Source of the DNA: AP-15 sp963845735
Lineage (GTDB): Bacteria; Pseudomonadota; Alphaproteobacteria; ATCC43930; CGMCC-115725
Assembly: GCA_963845735.1 (NCBI GenBank)
Contig: CAWJTR010000015.1
Span: 186,001-250,000, forward strand
Length of the DNA stretch: 64,000 nucleotides
Direction of reading: 5' to 3'
Below are positions 51,676-61,313 of the stretch, one piece after another; positions within the stretch are counted from its first letter, which is position 1, and each line of letters starts with the position of its first letter. Under the pieces are notes generated by a model. It was not told the DNA's origin and searched no databases. It saw only the letters and a list, made by a program, of their open reading frames with translations. Position numbers and translations under genes: made by a program.

Positions 51676-52572
51676 GTGATTCGCCTCTCGGCGCCGCGCC
51701 GCGCCGTCCTCCAGCGGCTCGTTTTCCCGGTTCTCGTTCTCCTTTCGGTAATGATGATCGTTCTCGGCAAATTGGACCAGGTAGTGTTCGACCCGTTACG
51801 AATTTCGCTTACCGATGCCGCCGCCCCAACTCTTGACGCGTTGTCCCGCCCGATCGCCGCCGCCGGCAACCTGATGGACCGCGCCTATGGGCTCATCAAG
51901 CTCTATCGGGAGAACGGCCGTCTCGAGGAGGAGAACCGCCGATTGCTGCATTGGCAGCAGGCCGCGCTGACGCTGGCCACCGAAAACGCGCAGTTGCGCA
52001 GCTTGCTGAAACTGGTTCCGGAATCGGCCATCTCCTATGTCACCGCTCGGGTCATCGCCAATTCGGGCGGAGCCTATGCGCGCAACCTGATGGTCAATGC
52101 GGGCAGCGGCAGCGGCGTTGAACGCGGCCAGGCCGCGATCACCGGCGCCGGCCTTGTCGGCAGAGTTGTGGAGGTCGGGACGCGGGCGGCACGGATCCTC
52201 CTGGTCACCGACCTCAACTCGCGCGTCCCGGTCATCGTCGAGCGGTCACGACAGCGAGCGATCCTATCCGGTGACAATTCCGAACGCCCTCTACTGGAGT
52301 ACCTCGATCCGGCTAGCGCGGTGAGGATCGGCGATCGGATCATCACCTCGGGCGAGGGTGGCGTGTTTCCGCCGGATTTGCCGGTCGGAGTAGTTTCCGG
52401 AGTAAACGGCGAGGCGCCGCGGGTGGAGCCCTATGTCGAGTTGTCGCGGGTCGAATATCTGCGCATCGTCGATTACGGGCTAGCTAGCGGGTTGCCGAAG
52501 CCGGTCGCCGGCGTCCCGCACTCCGTACGGCGAGTGACGCCGGCGACCACCGTTGGAACGAAGCATCATTGA
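51676..52572 (+). CDS. mreC: Rod-shape-determining protein MreC
   Basis: A bitopic membrane protein that links MreB to the wall synthases. One N-terminal helix (LVFPVLVLLSVMMIVLGKL), a coiled coil (LYRENGRLEEENRRLLHWQQ) and the beta domain (YVTARVIANSGGAYARNLMVNAGS, GAGLVGRVVEVG, LLVTDLNSRVPVIVERS). The start is uncertain: GTG at 51676 follows GAGGG, while an ATG at 51569 after a G-rich site opens another frame that stops on that GTG and may be the true start if bases are miscalled between. From 51676 it has 298 residues. Confidence 0.88.
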   Translation: MIRLSAPRRAVLQRLVFPVLVLLSVMMIVLGKLDQVVFDPLRISLTDAAAPTLDALSRPIAAAGNLMDRAYGLIKLYRENGRLEEENRRLLHWQQAALTLATENAQLRSLLKLVPESAISYVTARVIANSGGAYARNLMVNAGSGSGVERGQAAITGAGLVGRVVEVGTRAARILLVTDLNSRVPVIVERSRQRAILSGDNSERPLLEYLDPASAVRIGDRIITSGEGGVFPPDLPVGVVSGVNGEAPRVEPYVELSRVEYLRIVDYGLASGLPKPVAGVPHSVRRVTPATTVGTKHH

Positions 52573-52579
52573 GCGAGAG

Positions 52580-53110
52580 ATGACGTTCAAAATAGCCCAC
52601 GCCCCTGTCCTGCCCCAGGTCGACAGTGTAGTCTCCCGCCTGATCCCGGTCGCCACGACCGCCGCAGCAGCGATCCTATCGATCCAGCCGGTACACCTAC
52701 CGTCTTACGCAGCTCTGACCCCGGCCTTCATGTTAATGGCGGTCTATCACTGGGCGATCTACCGGCCGGACTTGTTGCCATCATCGGCAGTCTTTCTAAT
52801 CGGCATCAGCCATGATCTTTTGGCGGGAGGGTCGCTGGGCGTGACCGCTGTCGTCCTCCTCCTCGCCCGGGCGGTGGTGGTGCGATATCGGCGCTGGTTC
52901 CCGGACCGAGCTTTTCCCTTCGTGTGGGGTGGCTTTGCTCTGCTCACCGCCGCCGCGATGTTGGCACTTTGGCTATTGCACTCATTGCTGGAAGCAGAGG
53001 CCGTTGAATTCCGCAGCAGCGTTTTTCGTGCTGCGCTGACGATCTCGCTGTTCCCCTTCGCCAGCTTTTTGTTGGGCCGAACCCAGCGCGCGCTGATGAG
53101 CGGGCGCTGA
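52580..53110 (+). CDS. mreD: Rod-shape-determining protein MreD
   Basis: A 176-residue integral membrane protein with about five helices, including ALTPAFMLMAVYHWAIYRPD, LLPSSAVFLIGISHDLLAGG and FPFVWGGFALLTAAAMLALW. The Y-x-W-x-x-Y-R-P-D-L-x-P pattern and GISHDLL are MreD landmarks. Starts 7 bases after the mreC stop with a GAG-rich site. Works with MreBC and RodA/PBP2 in cell elongation. Confidence 0.88.
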   Translation: MTFKIAHAPVLPQVDSVVSRLIPVATTAAAAILSIQPVHLPSYAALTPAFMLMAVYHWAIYRPDLLPSSAVFLIGISHDLLAGGSLGVTAVVLLLARAVVVRYRRWFPDRAFPFVWGGFALLTAAAMLALWLLHSLLEAEAVEFRSSVFRAALTISLFPFASFLLGRTQRALMSGR

Positions 53111-53148
53111 TCGTACGGTCTGGCAACGCGCCTCAACGGATAGTGGCG

Positions 53149-55062
53149 ATGCGGCGGGAAGTTCAACGCAACAAGCGGTTCAGCCGGCGCGCAGCAGTCC
53201 TCGCGGGCGGCCAGGCGCTGCTCGTAGCCGCTCTTTCAACCCGCCTGTACCAGCTCCAGATCGTGGACTCGGAGCGCTACAAGGTGATGGCCGACGAGAA
53301 CCGCGTCAGTCTGCGGCTTCTAGCACCGCCACGCGGGCGCATCCTGGATCGCTTCGGTGTTCCCCTCGCCGACAATCGTCAGGACTACCATCTCGTGATC
53401 GTTGCCGAGCAGGCCGGTGACATCGTTGCGACACTGGCTGCGCTCGCTGCGTTAATCGAACTCGGCGACGCGGACCGCAACCGGGTTTTGCGTGAGGTCC
53501 GGCGCAAGCACTCGTTCGTCCCGGTCGTGATCCGAGCCAATCTGAGTTGGGACGAAATGGCTCGGATCGAGGTTGCCGTGCCGGAACTGCCCGGCGTTTC
53601 GATTGAACAGGGACTTACCCGGCATTATCCGTTCGGCGGAACGGCGGCGCATACCGTCGGTTACGTCGCTGCACCTTCTGAGCAGGAGTTGACCGGAGAT
53701 CCGTTGCTCGAGTTGCCAGATTTCCATATCGGCAAGAGCGGTATCGAAAAATCTCAAGACCTGTCGCTGCGCGGCACTGCCGGGACCCGTCAGGTCGAGA
53801 TAAACGCTGTTGGCCGGGTCGTGCGAGAACTCGCTCGAGTGGAGGCCGAGCCAGGATCAGATGTCGTGGTCGGGCTCGACATCGCGATGCAGGATTTCGT
53901 GACCCGTCGATGCAGCGGCGAGCAAAGTGTCTCGAGCGTTCTCCTTGACGCGGTGACCGGCGAGGTGCTGGCTCTCGTATCTAGCCCGAGCTTTGATCCG
54001 ACAATGTTTTCCAGCGGGCTCAGCCGGACGATGTGGCGGCAACTCTCGACCGATCCAGCACACCCGCTGATAGACAAGGTCATCGCCGGCGTTTATCCGC
54101 CGGGGTCGACGTTCAAGCCGGTGGTCGCGCTGGGTGCGTTAGCGGCGGGAGTGCTGACGCCCGAGACCGCGATCACTTGCCCTGGATACCTCCAGCTAGG
54201 CAATGCCGTATTTCACTGTTGGCGGCACGGCGGTCACGGTACCCTCCGCCTTCGAAACGCGATCAAGGAATCTTGCGACGTCTTTTTTTACGAGACGGCG
54301 CGACGACTGGGGATCGACCGGCTTGCGGCAATGGCTCGCCGCTTTGGCTACGGCGCCGTCCTTGGTATCGACATTCCGGGCGAGCGGCCCGGGTTGATCC
54401 CGACCGTCGAGTGGAAGCTCGCGACCACCGGATCCAGCTGGCAGCAAGGGGAGACCCTGATTGCCGGCATCGGTCAAGGATCGGTGCTCGCCACGCCTCT
54501 GCAGATCGCGACTATGGTAGCACGCCTGGCGACCGGCCGCGCGGTTGTGCCACACCTTGTGCGCGACGCCGGAGTGATGCCCGAGGGCGAAGATTTGCCG
54601 GCCCGGAACTTTCCCATCCTCGGCATTGACCCAGAGGCGCTCGCCCTCGTCCTCGACGGGATGAACGCGGTCGTCAACGAGCCGGGCGGTACTGCTTACA
54701 GGGCGCGGATCACCGATCCGGGCCTCGCCATGGGCGGAAAATCCGGTACCTCGCAAGTCCGGCAGATTACCCAGTACGAGCGCGACCACGGGTTGCGCCC
54801 GATCGATGAGATCCCGTGGAAGGAACGCGATCACGCACTCTTTGTCGGGTTTGCCCCGGTCGGTGCGGCACGCTACGTCTGCGCGACCGTGGTCGAGCAC
54901 GGCGGCGGCGGTTCCGCGGTTGCCGGGCCGATTTGCCGAGACATTTTGCGCGCGGTGCAGCAACGCGACCCGGGACGGCGGGTACCGGCCGGGCCCTCGG
55001 TCGCCCAATCCGCCGTGTCCGCCCTGCCCTCCCCCGCGGCTCCCGGTTCCGCCGGCGGCTGA
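53149..55062 (+). CDS. mrdA: Penicillin-binding protein 2 (peptidoglycan transpeptidase)
   Basis: A 637-residue class B PBP, the elongasome transpeptidase. N-terminal anchor (RAAVLAGGQALLVAALSTRL) followed by the PBP dimerisation domain (ENRVSLRLLAPPRGRILDRFG) and transpeptidase domain. Catalytic Ser in GVYPPGSTFKPVVAL (S-x-x-K), second motif KESCDVFFYE (S-x-D, usual for PBP2), third motif GGKSGTSQVRQ (KSGT). ATG at 53149 is preferred to the GTG 6 bases earlier. Followed after 3 bases by rodA, its glycosyltransferase partner. Confidence 0.94.
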   Translation: MRREVQRNKRFSRRAAVLAGGQALLVAALSTRLYQLQIVDSERYKVMADENRVSLRLLAPPRGRILDRFGVPLADNRQDYHLVIVAEQAGDIVATLAALAALIELGDADRNRVLREVRRKHSFVPVVIRANLSWDEMARIEVAVPELPGVSIEQGLTRHYPFGGTAAHTVGYVAAPSEQELTGDPLLELPDFHIGKSGIEKSQDLSLRGTAGTRQVEINAVGRVVRELARVEAEPGSDVVVGLDIAMQDFVTRRCSGEQSVSSVLLDAVTGEVLALVSSPSFDPTMFSSGLSRTMWRQLSTDPAHPLIDKVIAGVYPPGSTFKPVVALGALAAGVLTPETAITCPGYLQLGNAVFHCWRHGGHGTLRLRNAIKESCDVFFYETARRLGIDRLAAMARRFGYGAVLGIDIPGERPGLIPTVEWKLATTGSSWQQGETLIAGIGQGSVLATPLQIATMVARLATGRAVVPHLVRDAGVMPEGEDLPARNFPILGIDPEALALVLDGMNAVVNEPGGTAYRARITDPGLAMGGKSGTSQVRQITQYERDHGLRPIDEIPWKERDHALFVGFAPVGAARYVCATVVEHGGGGSAVAGPICRDILRAVQQRDPGRRVPAGPSVAQSAVSALPSPAAPGSAGG

Positions 55063-55065
55063 GCG

Positions 55066-56220
55066 TTGACCAGCCTCCATACCGACCTCAATCGGTCCAA
55101 CCCGAAGTTTGCGCAGAGGATGCTCGGTATCAGTTGGGGGCTGGTGCTCCTTATCACCATAGTTGCGTGCTTCGGCATCTTGATATTGTATTCGGCCGCC
55201 GATGGCAATATGCAACCTTGGGGAGAAAAACAACTAATACGCTTTGGAATTGCGCTGATCCTGATGCTGGGCGCGGCGATCCTAGGCGTATATTACTGGT
55301 TTCGCCTCGCCTATTGGACATATGCCGTATCTTTGCTTCTAGTGGTAGCGGTAGATTTACGGGGCATTGTCGGCATGGGGGCACAACGCTGGATCGATCT
55401 TGGAATTATTCAGCTGCAGCCGTCCGAACTGATGACCGTAGCCCTGCTGCTGGCGCTGGCACGCTATTTTCATCACCTGGGAAATGAAGAGGACCTAAAG
55501 ATCCGTTTTTTAATCTTTCCGTCACTGATGATCCTCTTTCCGGTGGCACTCGTTCTCAAGCAACCCGACCTAGGCACCGCGATCATGCTGCTCATGGGCG
55601 GAGCGGTGATGTTCTTTCTCGCCGGGGTCCGCCTGCGCCTTTTCCTATTGATGGGCATGGCGGCAGGGGCGGCAGTACCGACCGTTTGGCGGTTCTTGCG
55701 CGATTACCAGAAGAGTCGGATCTATACTTTTCTTGATCCCGACAATGATCCTTTGGGCGCCGGTTACCACATTCTTCAGTCCAAAATAGCGTTGGGGTCG
55801 GGTGGCCTGTTTGGTAAAGGCTTTCTTCATGGTACCCAGAGCCATCTCAGTTTTCTGCCAGAGAAGCAGACTGATTTCATCTTTACCACTTTAGCCGAAG
55901 AATTTGGGTTATTCGGTGCGCTAACTTTGCTCGGTCTATATTGTGGAATATTTGCTTACAGCTTCGCAATCACCCTACGTAGCCGCAATCATTTTGGCAG
56001 GCTGCTGGGGGCAGGGATTACTACAAATTTCTTTCTCTATGTCTTCATCAACACCGCGATGGTGACCGGCCTGATACCCGTTGTCGGTGTCCCGTTGCCG
56101 CTGATTTCTTATGGCGGGACCGCGATGCTGACGGTCATGCTCGGGTTTGGTTTGCTGATGAGCGTGGGCGTCGACCGTGATGTGCGCTTGAATCGGGCGG
56201 GTGAGCGTCAGCTCGACTAG
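55066..56220 (+). CDS. rodA: Peptidoglycan glycosyltransferase RodA (SEDS family)
   Basis: A 384-residue SEDS protein with about ten helices that polymerises lipid II with PBP2. Seen: GAQRWIDLGIIQLQPSELMT, VLKQPDLGTAIMLLMGGAVM, the catalytic-loop region SRIYTFLDPDNDPLGAGYHI, QSKIALGSGGLFGKGFLHGT, LPEKQTDFIFTTLAEEFGL and GVPLPLISYGGTAM. TTG start 3 bases after mrdA. Codon use is more AT-rich than its neighbours. Confidence 0.95.
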   Translation: MTSLHTDLNRSNPKFAQRMLGISWGLVLLITIVACFGILILYSAADGNMQPWGEKQLIRFGIALILMLGAAILGVYYWFRLAYWTYAVSLLLVVAVDLRGIVGMGAQRWIDLGIIQLQPSELMTVALLLALARYFHHLGNEEDLKIRFLIFPSLMILFPVALVLKQPDLGTAIMLLMGGAVMFFLAGVRLRLFLLMGMAAGAAVPTVWRFLRDYQKSRIYTFLDPDNDPLGAGYHILQSKIALGSGGLFGKGFLHGTQSHLSFLPEKQTDFIFTTLAEEFGLFGALTLLGLYCGIFAYSFAITLRSRNHFGRLLGAGITTNFFLYVFINTAMVTGLIPVVGVPLPLISYGGTAMLTVMLGFGLLMSVGVDRDVRLNRAGERQLD

Positions 56221-56311
56221 GCCGGACAATGCCGCTGATTTTGGTCGCGCCCTCGGCCGACGCCGCCTAGGATTGCTCCGGCTGGCGGATCGCGCCGATG
56301 CGGAGGGATTG

Positions 56312-56920
56312 ATGGCGGAGAAGGATCCCGCGGAGAGCGGGCGGCGATTGCATGTGACGACGCTCCTGGTCGCTTCGCGCCGCGCGCTCGACAATGCGCT
56401 CGCAGAACTCGGGTTTGCCGAAGACGATGACAGGGTGGTCGAACACGATGGCCGCCTGGCTTTTCTGACCTGCTCGCACGAGGAGGACAGCGACGATCTA
56501 TTCGCACTCGTCACCGAGCTATCAGCCCGTGGTGAGAGCTGGGAATTGCAATCAAGGGTAGACGCTGAGCCAGGCCGGGCGATCTATCTTTCTTTAGCGC
56601 GCTACCGCCCCGTCGAGGCGATCGACGCCGCAGTCGAGGAAGAGCAAGAGCCCGAAAGTCCGGAGACTCCGATTTACGACGTCGAAACCGGGGAGGGCCT
56701 CCAAGCCCTCAAGCGCATCTTAAAACGGATCGAGCCAGCCGACGCCTTTGCGACGATTCGCCCCGGGCGCGACGGGCGGGCCACCGCTCGAATTCTGCGC
56801 CGCGGATCCCGCCGGCTACTGGCCTCGGCAATAGCGGCAGATGAGGCCACCTTGCGTGGCGCGATCCGTGAGATCCTGCCTAACGTCATGCTCGATGTGG
56901 CAATGAAGCCACCGAGTTAG
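56312..56920 (+). CDS. Conserved-looking hypothetical protein
   Basis: A 202-residue soluble acidic protein that I do not recognise. It begins MAEKDPAESGRRLHVTTLLV, contains a possible alpha/beta unit (VVEHDGRLAFLTCSHEEDSD, LFALVTELSARGESWELQSR), an acidic linker rich in Glu/Pro, and a C-terminal helical part (GLQALKRILKRIEPADAFAT). GGAGGG 5 bases before the ATG at 56312 decides the start over a GTG at 56201 that would overlap rodA by 20 bases. It lies at the end of the elongasome operon on the same strand and may be co-transcribed. Confidence 0.6.
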   Translation: MAEKDPAESGRRLHVTTLLVASRRALDNALAELGFAEDDDRVVEHDGRLAFLTCSHEEDSDDLFALVTELSARGESWELQSRVDAEPGRAIYLSLARYRPVEAIDAAVEEEQEPESPETPIYDVETGEGLQALKRILKRIEPADAFATIRPGRDGRATARILRRGSRRLLASAIAADEATLRGAIREILPNVMLDVAMKPPS

Positions 56921-57184
56921 GGGCGAGCTGGAGACGCCAGCCCCGCTCGCCAAATCGACTTTCCCAGAGACCGACGCGCTGCCGAGCTCGTCCAGGGCTT
57001 CCGCGCTATCATACGTGCGGTCGACTTTACCGGCTCCGGCAAGACGGCATTGATCACCGGGCTGTCGATCACCGAATTTTCGATGTTTCAGCCGGCGAGC
57101 CTCCCTGCTGCCGCTGTCGAAAGCATTCCCCATATAAGTCCGGACAAGGTCCTCGATTTTCTTGTTCGGGACGCTCTCGCATGA
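56921..57184 (+). other. Open frame in phase with the preceding gene, possible relic
   Basis: After the preceding stop (56918-56920) the same frame stays open for 87 codons to a TGA at 57182-57184. It holds protein-like pieces (RAAELVQGFRAIIRAVDFTG, SPDKVLDFLVRDALA) but no good start codon or ribosome site. It may be the tail of a decayed gene or a chance open frame. Confidence 0.25.
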
Positions 57185-57278
57185 GCGCCAGAGGGACTGG
57201 AATGCGGCGGATCGTTACCGGTGTTAACCCACGGTGCGGTAATTCGCGCTATCGTGGCGCAAATCTGTGGAGAGCATC

Positions 57279-58859
57279 ATGTGCGATGCGACCATCATCA
57301 GCGCGAACCTGAGGCAGCGCTTCAGCACGGCCGTCGCCTTGGCGATCGTGCTCGGCCTAGCGCTGAGCGCGGTCGCTTGCACTTCGATCGGCGGGGATTC
57401 CTCGGCGCTCCCATGGAACGCGGGCAAGGTGACGATGACCAGTTTCGCGCCCCTTGTAAGCGAGATAATACCTGCGGTCGTCAACGTCTCGGCACTTCAG
57501 AGACCCGGCAAGGCGGCGGCTGACGAATCGCCGCCAATAGGCGTCAGCCCGGTCAACAGCCGGGATACGGCCTCGGAACTGACGTCCTCGGCGCTCGATG
57601 AGCTACTGCGTCGGTTCTTCGACGATCAACAACATAGAGTCGCGCCGAAAACTCCCGGTCTGGCGTTAGGTTCGGGCTTTATCATCGATCCGAACGGCTA
57701 TGTCGTCACCGACTACCATGTCTTGGAGAACGCAGACAGCATCACCGTAACCTTACACGACGCCACCCAGCATCAGGCGCGTATCGTCGGACGCGACGTA
57801 CTGACGGACTTGGCGCTGCTCAAGGTCGACACATCGCGACCGTTGCCTTATGTGCGCTGGGGCGACAGCGACGCCGCGCGCGTCGGTGATTGGGTGCTGG
57901 CAATCGGCAATCCCTTTGGCCTCGACGACACGGTCAGCAGCGGGATCATCTCAGCCCGAGGTCGGGACATTCACTCCGGCCCTTACGACGATTTTCTGCA
58001 AATCGATGCATCGATCAACCGAGGAAATTCCGGCGGACCAACCTTTGACCTCCATGGCAGGGTCATTGGCATCAACAGCGCGATCTACTCACCTAACGGC
58101 GGTTCAGTCGGCATCGGCTTCGCCATACCTGCGAACCTTGCCCGGCCGGTGGTCGAGCAACTGAAAGAGCACGGAAAGGTAGAGCGCGGATGGCTTGGTA
58201 TACAGATTCAGGAAGTGACGCCGGCAATCGCGCGAGGCTTCGGGTTAGCCAGGCCGGCGGGCGCACTCGTCGCCGGGCTTGGCACCGACGGTCCGGCGGC
58301 CCGCGCTGGTTTCGCACAAGGTGATGTCATCCTGGCGGTCAACGGTCACGAGATCAGCAGAATGCGGGATCTGCCGCTTGTCGTCGCCGAAATGCCGGTA
58401 GGCCAACCAGCCAACGTTTCCGTCTGGCGGCGCGATCGCGAAATTACCTTGCGACCGGTCATTGGCGAGATGCCGGAAGGCCCGGAAACTGCAAGCCTCG
58501 GGCAAGACGAAAACGAAGGCCGGCAGAAAAGCCCCCTGGACGTGGTCGCCGGTCTTAAGCTCGCCCCGTTGAGCACAACGCAGCGCCAAAGGTTGCACGT
58601 TCCGGGCAATATCAGCGGGGTTGTCGTGACCGCGATCGGGGGCGACAGTCCGCTGGCGGAGCTTGATCTCGTGCCTGGCGATGTGATCCAGACAATCGAC
58701 CAGCAGCCGGTCGCCTCTCCGAAGGACGCTCTCGCCAAGATTGAAGCCGCCGCGGCCAGCCCCGATAAAACCGTGCTGATGCTGATAAACCGGCACGGGA
58801 CGAGCCGCTACCTGGCATTGCCGTCAACCAGCCATGGAACCAGCGACGGGGACGGTTGA
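57279..58859 (+). CDS. HtrA/DegP-like periplasmic serine protease with two PDZ domains
   Basis: A 526-residue trypsin-like quality-control protease. The N-terminus is a signal sequence ending LGLALSAVACTS, a likely lipoprotein site. Catalytic triad in that numbering: His147 (VVTDYHVLENAD), Asp177 (DVLTDLALLKVD), Ser251 (NRGNSGGPTFD). Two PDZ domains follow (RGWLGIQIQEVTPAIARGFG; ISGVVVTAIGGDSPLAELDL). A disordered link of about 50 residues sits before the protease core, like the LA loop. GGAGAG 4 bases before the ATG at 57279 supports this start. Stands alone on the plus strand. Confidence 0.92.
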   Translation: MCDATIISANLRQRFSTAVALAIVLGLALSAVACTSIGGDSSALPWNAGKVTMTSFAPLVSEIIPAVVNVSALQRPGKAAADESPPIGVSPVNSRDTASELTSSALDELLRRFFDDQQHRVAPKTPGLALGSGFIIDPNGYVVTDYHVLENADSITVTLHDATQHQARIVGRDVLTDLALLKVDTSRPLPYVRWGDSDAARVGDWVLAIGNPFGLDDTVSSGIISARGRDIHSGPYDDFLQIDASINRGNSGGPTFDLHGRVIGINSAIYSPNGGSVGIGFAIPANLARPVVEQLKEHGKVERGWLGIQIQEVTPAIARGFGLARPAGALVAGLGTDGPAARAGFAQGDVILAVNGHEISRMRDLPLVVAEMPVGQPANVSVWRRDREITLRPVIGEMPEGPETASLGQDENEGRQKSPLDVVAGLKLAPLSTTQRQRLHVPGNISGVVVTAIGGDSPLAELDLVPGDVIQTIDQQPVASPKDALAKIEAAAASPDKTVLMLINRHGTSRYLALPSTSHGTSDGDG

Positions 58860-58923
58860 TTTCGGCCAGCCCTGGCCCAGGCTGCCCCCCGCACAGGGCG
58901 GTCCGACCCCGATTCTGGACGCT

Positions 58924-60291
58924 TTACTCGGCGGCGGCGAGCCTCGGGCGCTGACCCTGCAATTCGGCGACGCGCGCCCTGGTGTAGATATCGGTCCAGT
59001 TGGACAGTGCAAAGTCGGTGACTTGGCGCGGATCGTAGTCGCGAGCGGCGATGCAAACCTCCTTGCCGGCGATATAGACGCCGCGGACCACGCCCGGATC
59101 CTGCAACACGCTGATATCGGCGAGCGGCGACGCGCTCAGTGCCACGAAGTCGGCGGACCGGCCGGGCTCGAGCGTGCCGATGCGGTCGCCGCTGGTCATG
59201 AACCGCGCGTTGACCTCGGTCGCGGCGCGTAGCGCCGCGGCCGGCGAGAACCCGAGATCCTCGACGAACAGTTCGAGCTCACGCGCATTCCACTCGCCAT
59301 AGGGGGTAATTGCAAAGCCGGTGTCGGTTCCAGTCATCAGCGGCACGCCGGCGGCGCGGGCCTTTTTCCAATTGGCGCAGCCGATCTCGTACTCGCGCTG
59401 GGCATGGCCGGGACGCCCCTTCTGATATGCCGGTTCGTGTGGTTGGGTAAAGTCGATGGTATTGCGCGGATGGGTCATGGTCGGGCCGATCGCACTACCG
59501 GTCTCCAACATCGCCGCGATGCAGTCACCGTCGAGGTGGTTGGCGTGAAAGATCAGATCGACGCCGCTACGTGCCGCGTAGAGCGTGGCTTCGCGGCCGC
59601 GGGCATGCGCCACCGCCTTTTTGCCTAGGCGATGGATTTCGCGGACCATCACCTCGGTCTCTTCCTGGTTGAAAGCTGCGACCAGTTCTCCGTTTTCGCG
59701 GCGCTGGATCCCATCGAGCGCGATCTTGATGCAGTCGACCCCATCTTTGACCTGGCGACGAATCTCTTCGACCGCCTCGGCGCTGGTGGCGACCAGCTTC
59801 CCGATCGAGGTTTCGGGCACGCCAATCCAGCTCGGGTACCAGTCGGTAAGACCTTGATGTGTCGTTAGATACCGCCCCGCCGCCATGACCCGCGGGCCAT
59901 CGAACAGGCCGGCGCGGATCGCATTGCGAATCGACAGGCTGATCTGCCCCGCATCGCCCGGCGAGCAGATCGCGGTAAATCCGGCAGCGGCCACCTTCTG
60001 GGCAAAAAACAAGCCACGCAGCGCGCGGAATTCGAGGGGGCTGTAGAGGTCGATGTCTTCCTCGCTCTTGGCGTTGCCGTAGGCGAGATGGGTGTGCACG
60101 TCGATCAGACCGGGTATCACGAACAACCCGGAGTAGTCGAGCACCCGGTCGCCCCGCGTGCGCCGCGGCGCTCCCTCTTCGGCCCCGACATAGTCGAGAA
60201 TTCCTTCCTCGTCGAAGACGATGGTCTGGCCGATCCGGGCATCGTCCTCGCCCGCGGTAAAGAGCTGGCCGCAGCGCACAAAGGTCTTCAT
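58924..60291 (-). CDS. Metal-dependent amidohydrolase, imidazolonepropionase-like
   Basis: A 455-residue TIM-barrel amidohydrolase, intact. Seen: GLIDVHTHLAYGNAK (first metal motif), GFTAICSPGDAGQISLSIRN, VDCIKIALDGIQ (the position of the bridging Lys), KKAVAHARGREATLYAA and DLIFHANHLDGD (barrel His residues), PLMTGTDTGFAITPYGEW (late Asp) and SADFVALSASPLADI. Same broad family as the frameshifted gene at 10318-11556 but clearly a separate paralogue. Substrate unknown. It lies 186 bases downstream of petA on the same strand. Confidence 0.87.
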   Translation of the reverse strand: MKTFVRCGQLFTAGEDDARIGQTIVFDEEGILDYVGAEEGAPRRTRGDRVLDYSGLFVIPGLIDVHTHLAYGNAKSEEDIDLYSPLEFRALRGLFFAQKVAAAGFTAICSPGDAGQISLSIRNAIRAGLFDGPRVMAAGRYLTTHQGLTDWYPSWIGVPETSIGKLVATSAEAVEEIRRQVKDGVDCIKIALDGIQRRENGELVAAFNQEETEVMVREIHRLGKKAVAHARGREATLYAARSGVDLIFHANHLDGDCIAAMLETGSAIGPTMTHPRNTIDFTQPHEPAYQKGRPGHAQREYEIGCANWKKARAAGVPLMTGTDTGFAITPYGEWNARELELFVEDLGFSPAAALRAATEVNARFMTSGDRIGTLEPGRSADFVALSASPLADISVLQDPGVVRGVYIAGKEVCIAARDYDPRQVTDFALSNWTDIYTRARVAELQGQRPRLAAAE

Positions 60292-60477
60292 CGCGATCTA
60301 CTCCAGACGATTGGGACGACACGGAAGTGGACCGCCCTTCGACGATCCGGCATCGCGATTATCTTTGTAGCACAGGCATCGGCCTGAACACGATCGTCGA
60401 GCGAGCGCCGCCCAACACACCGCCATGGCTGAAGTGGCGAAGCGGTCGATGACCGCCCGAGTCCGGTGGCGCCGGCC

Positions 60478-61146
60478 TCAGACCTGTTCGATCGAGTTGA
60501 AATCCCAGCTTTGGTCGGGAGGGTTCTCGCCGATGCGCAGGGTAGATTTCTCAGGAAAGTGGTATGGGGGGACCGGCAAATTGTAGGGCGCGGGGACCGA
60601 TTTGAACACACGGCCCGCCAGATCGTATTTCGAGCCATGGCAGGGGCAGAAATACCCACCAAGCCAATCGGGCGCCGGATTGCTCGGATCCGGCTGGGGA
60701 AAAAAGCTTGGAATGCAGCCGAGGTGAGTGCAGATCCCGACCAGCACCGAATATTTCGGGTCGATCGAGCGATGCCAGTTCTCGGCATAGGGGGGTTGCT
60801 GGTCCGCTTCGGATCGGGGATCGCTCAGTCTCTCGACCAGCTTGGGATCCTGCAACATTTTGAGCAGTGACGGCGTCCGATCGACGACGAAAATCGGCTT
60901 ACCGCGCCACAGGACGATGATCTGCTGGCCGGGCTGCACCTTGCTCAAATCGACTTCGACGGGTTCGCCGGCGGCGAGCACATCGGCTGCCGGGTTCATC
61001 GAATCAATGAGCGTATACGCCGCCGCCCCGGCCCCCAGCACTCCCGCTGCGCCCGCAACCAGGATCAGAAAGTCGCGGCGCGTCTCTTGCGGCTCGCCAC
61101 CATGTCCGGCAGTTACAGTGGAAACAGAATAAACCTCGTCAGTCAT
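60478..61146 (-). CDS. petA: Ubiquinol-cytochrome c reductase, Rieske iron-sulfur subunit
   Basis: A 222-residue Rieske protein of the cytochrome bc1 complex, passing electrons from ubiquinol to cytochrome c1. N-terminal Tat/anchor segment TRRDFLILVAGAAGVLGAG, hinge region, and [2Fe-2S] ligands in GICTHLGCIP and GYFCPCHGSKYD, then the Pro loop GRVFKSVPAPYNLPVPPY. All key residues are present. Odd: the cytochrome b and c1 genes that normally follow are absent; an amidohydrolase follows instead. Either the operon is split here or this is a second copy. Confidence 0.94.
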   Translation of the reverse strand: MTDEVYSVSTVTAGHGGEPQETRRDFLILVAGAAGVLGAGAAAYTLIDSMNPAADVLAAGEPVEVDLSKVQPGQQIIVLWRGKPIFVVDRTPSLLKMLQDPKLVERLSDPRSEADQQPPYAENWHRSIDPKYSVLVGICTHLGCIPSFFPQPDPSNPAPDWLGGYFCPCHGSKYDLAGRVFKSVPAPYNLPVPPYHFPEKSTLRIGENPPDQSWDFNSIEQV

Positions 61147-61313
61147 CTCGTTTTCCGTTCTCCGGACGAAACCAAGCGGGCCGCGGGCACATTATGACGG
61201 GCCTCCTTTCCGGGCAACGACAGCCGTCGTACTGGCACCGGGTTCGCGGCCGGTGCTACGATCGGTCACAGTCAGGGGCTTCCAACCGCAAGAGCATTGC
61301 GAGAGATTACGAC

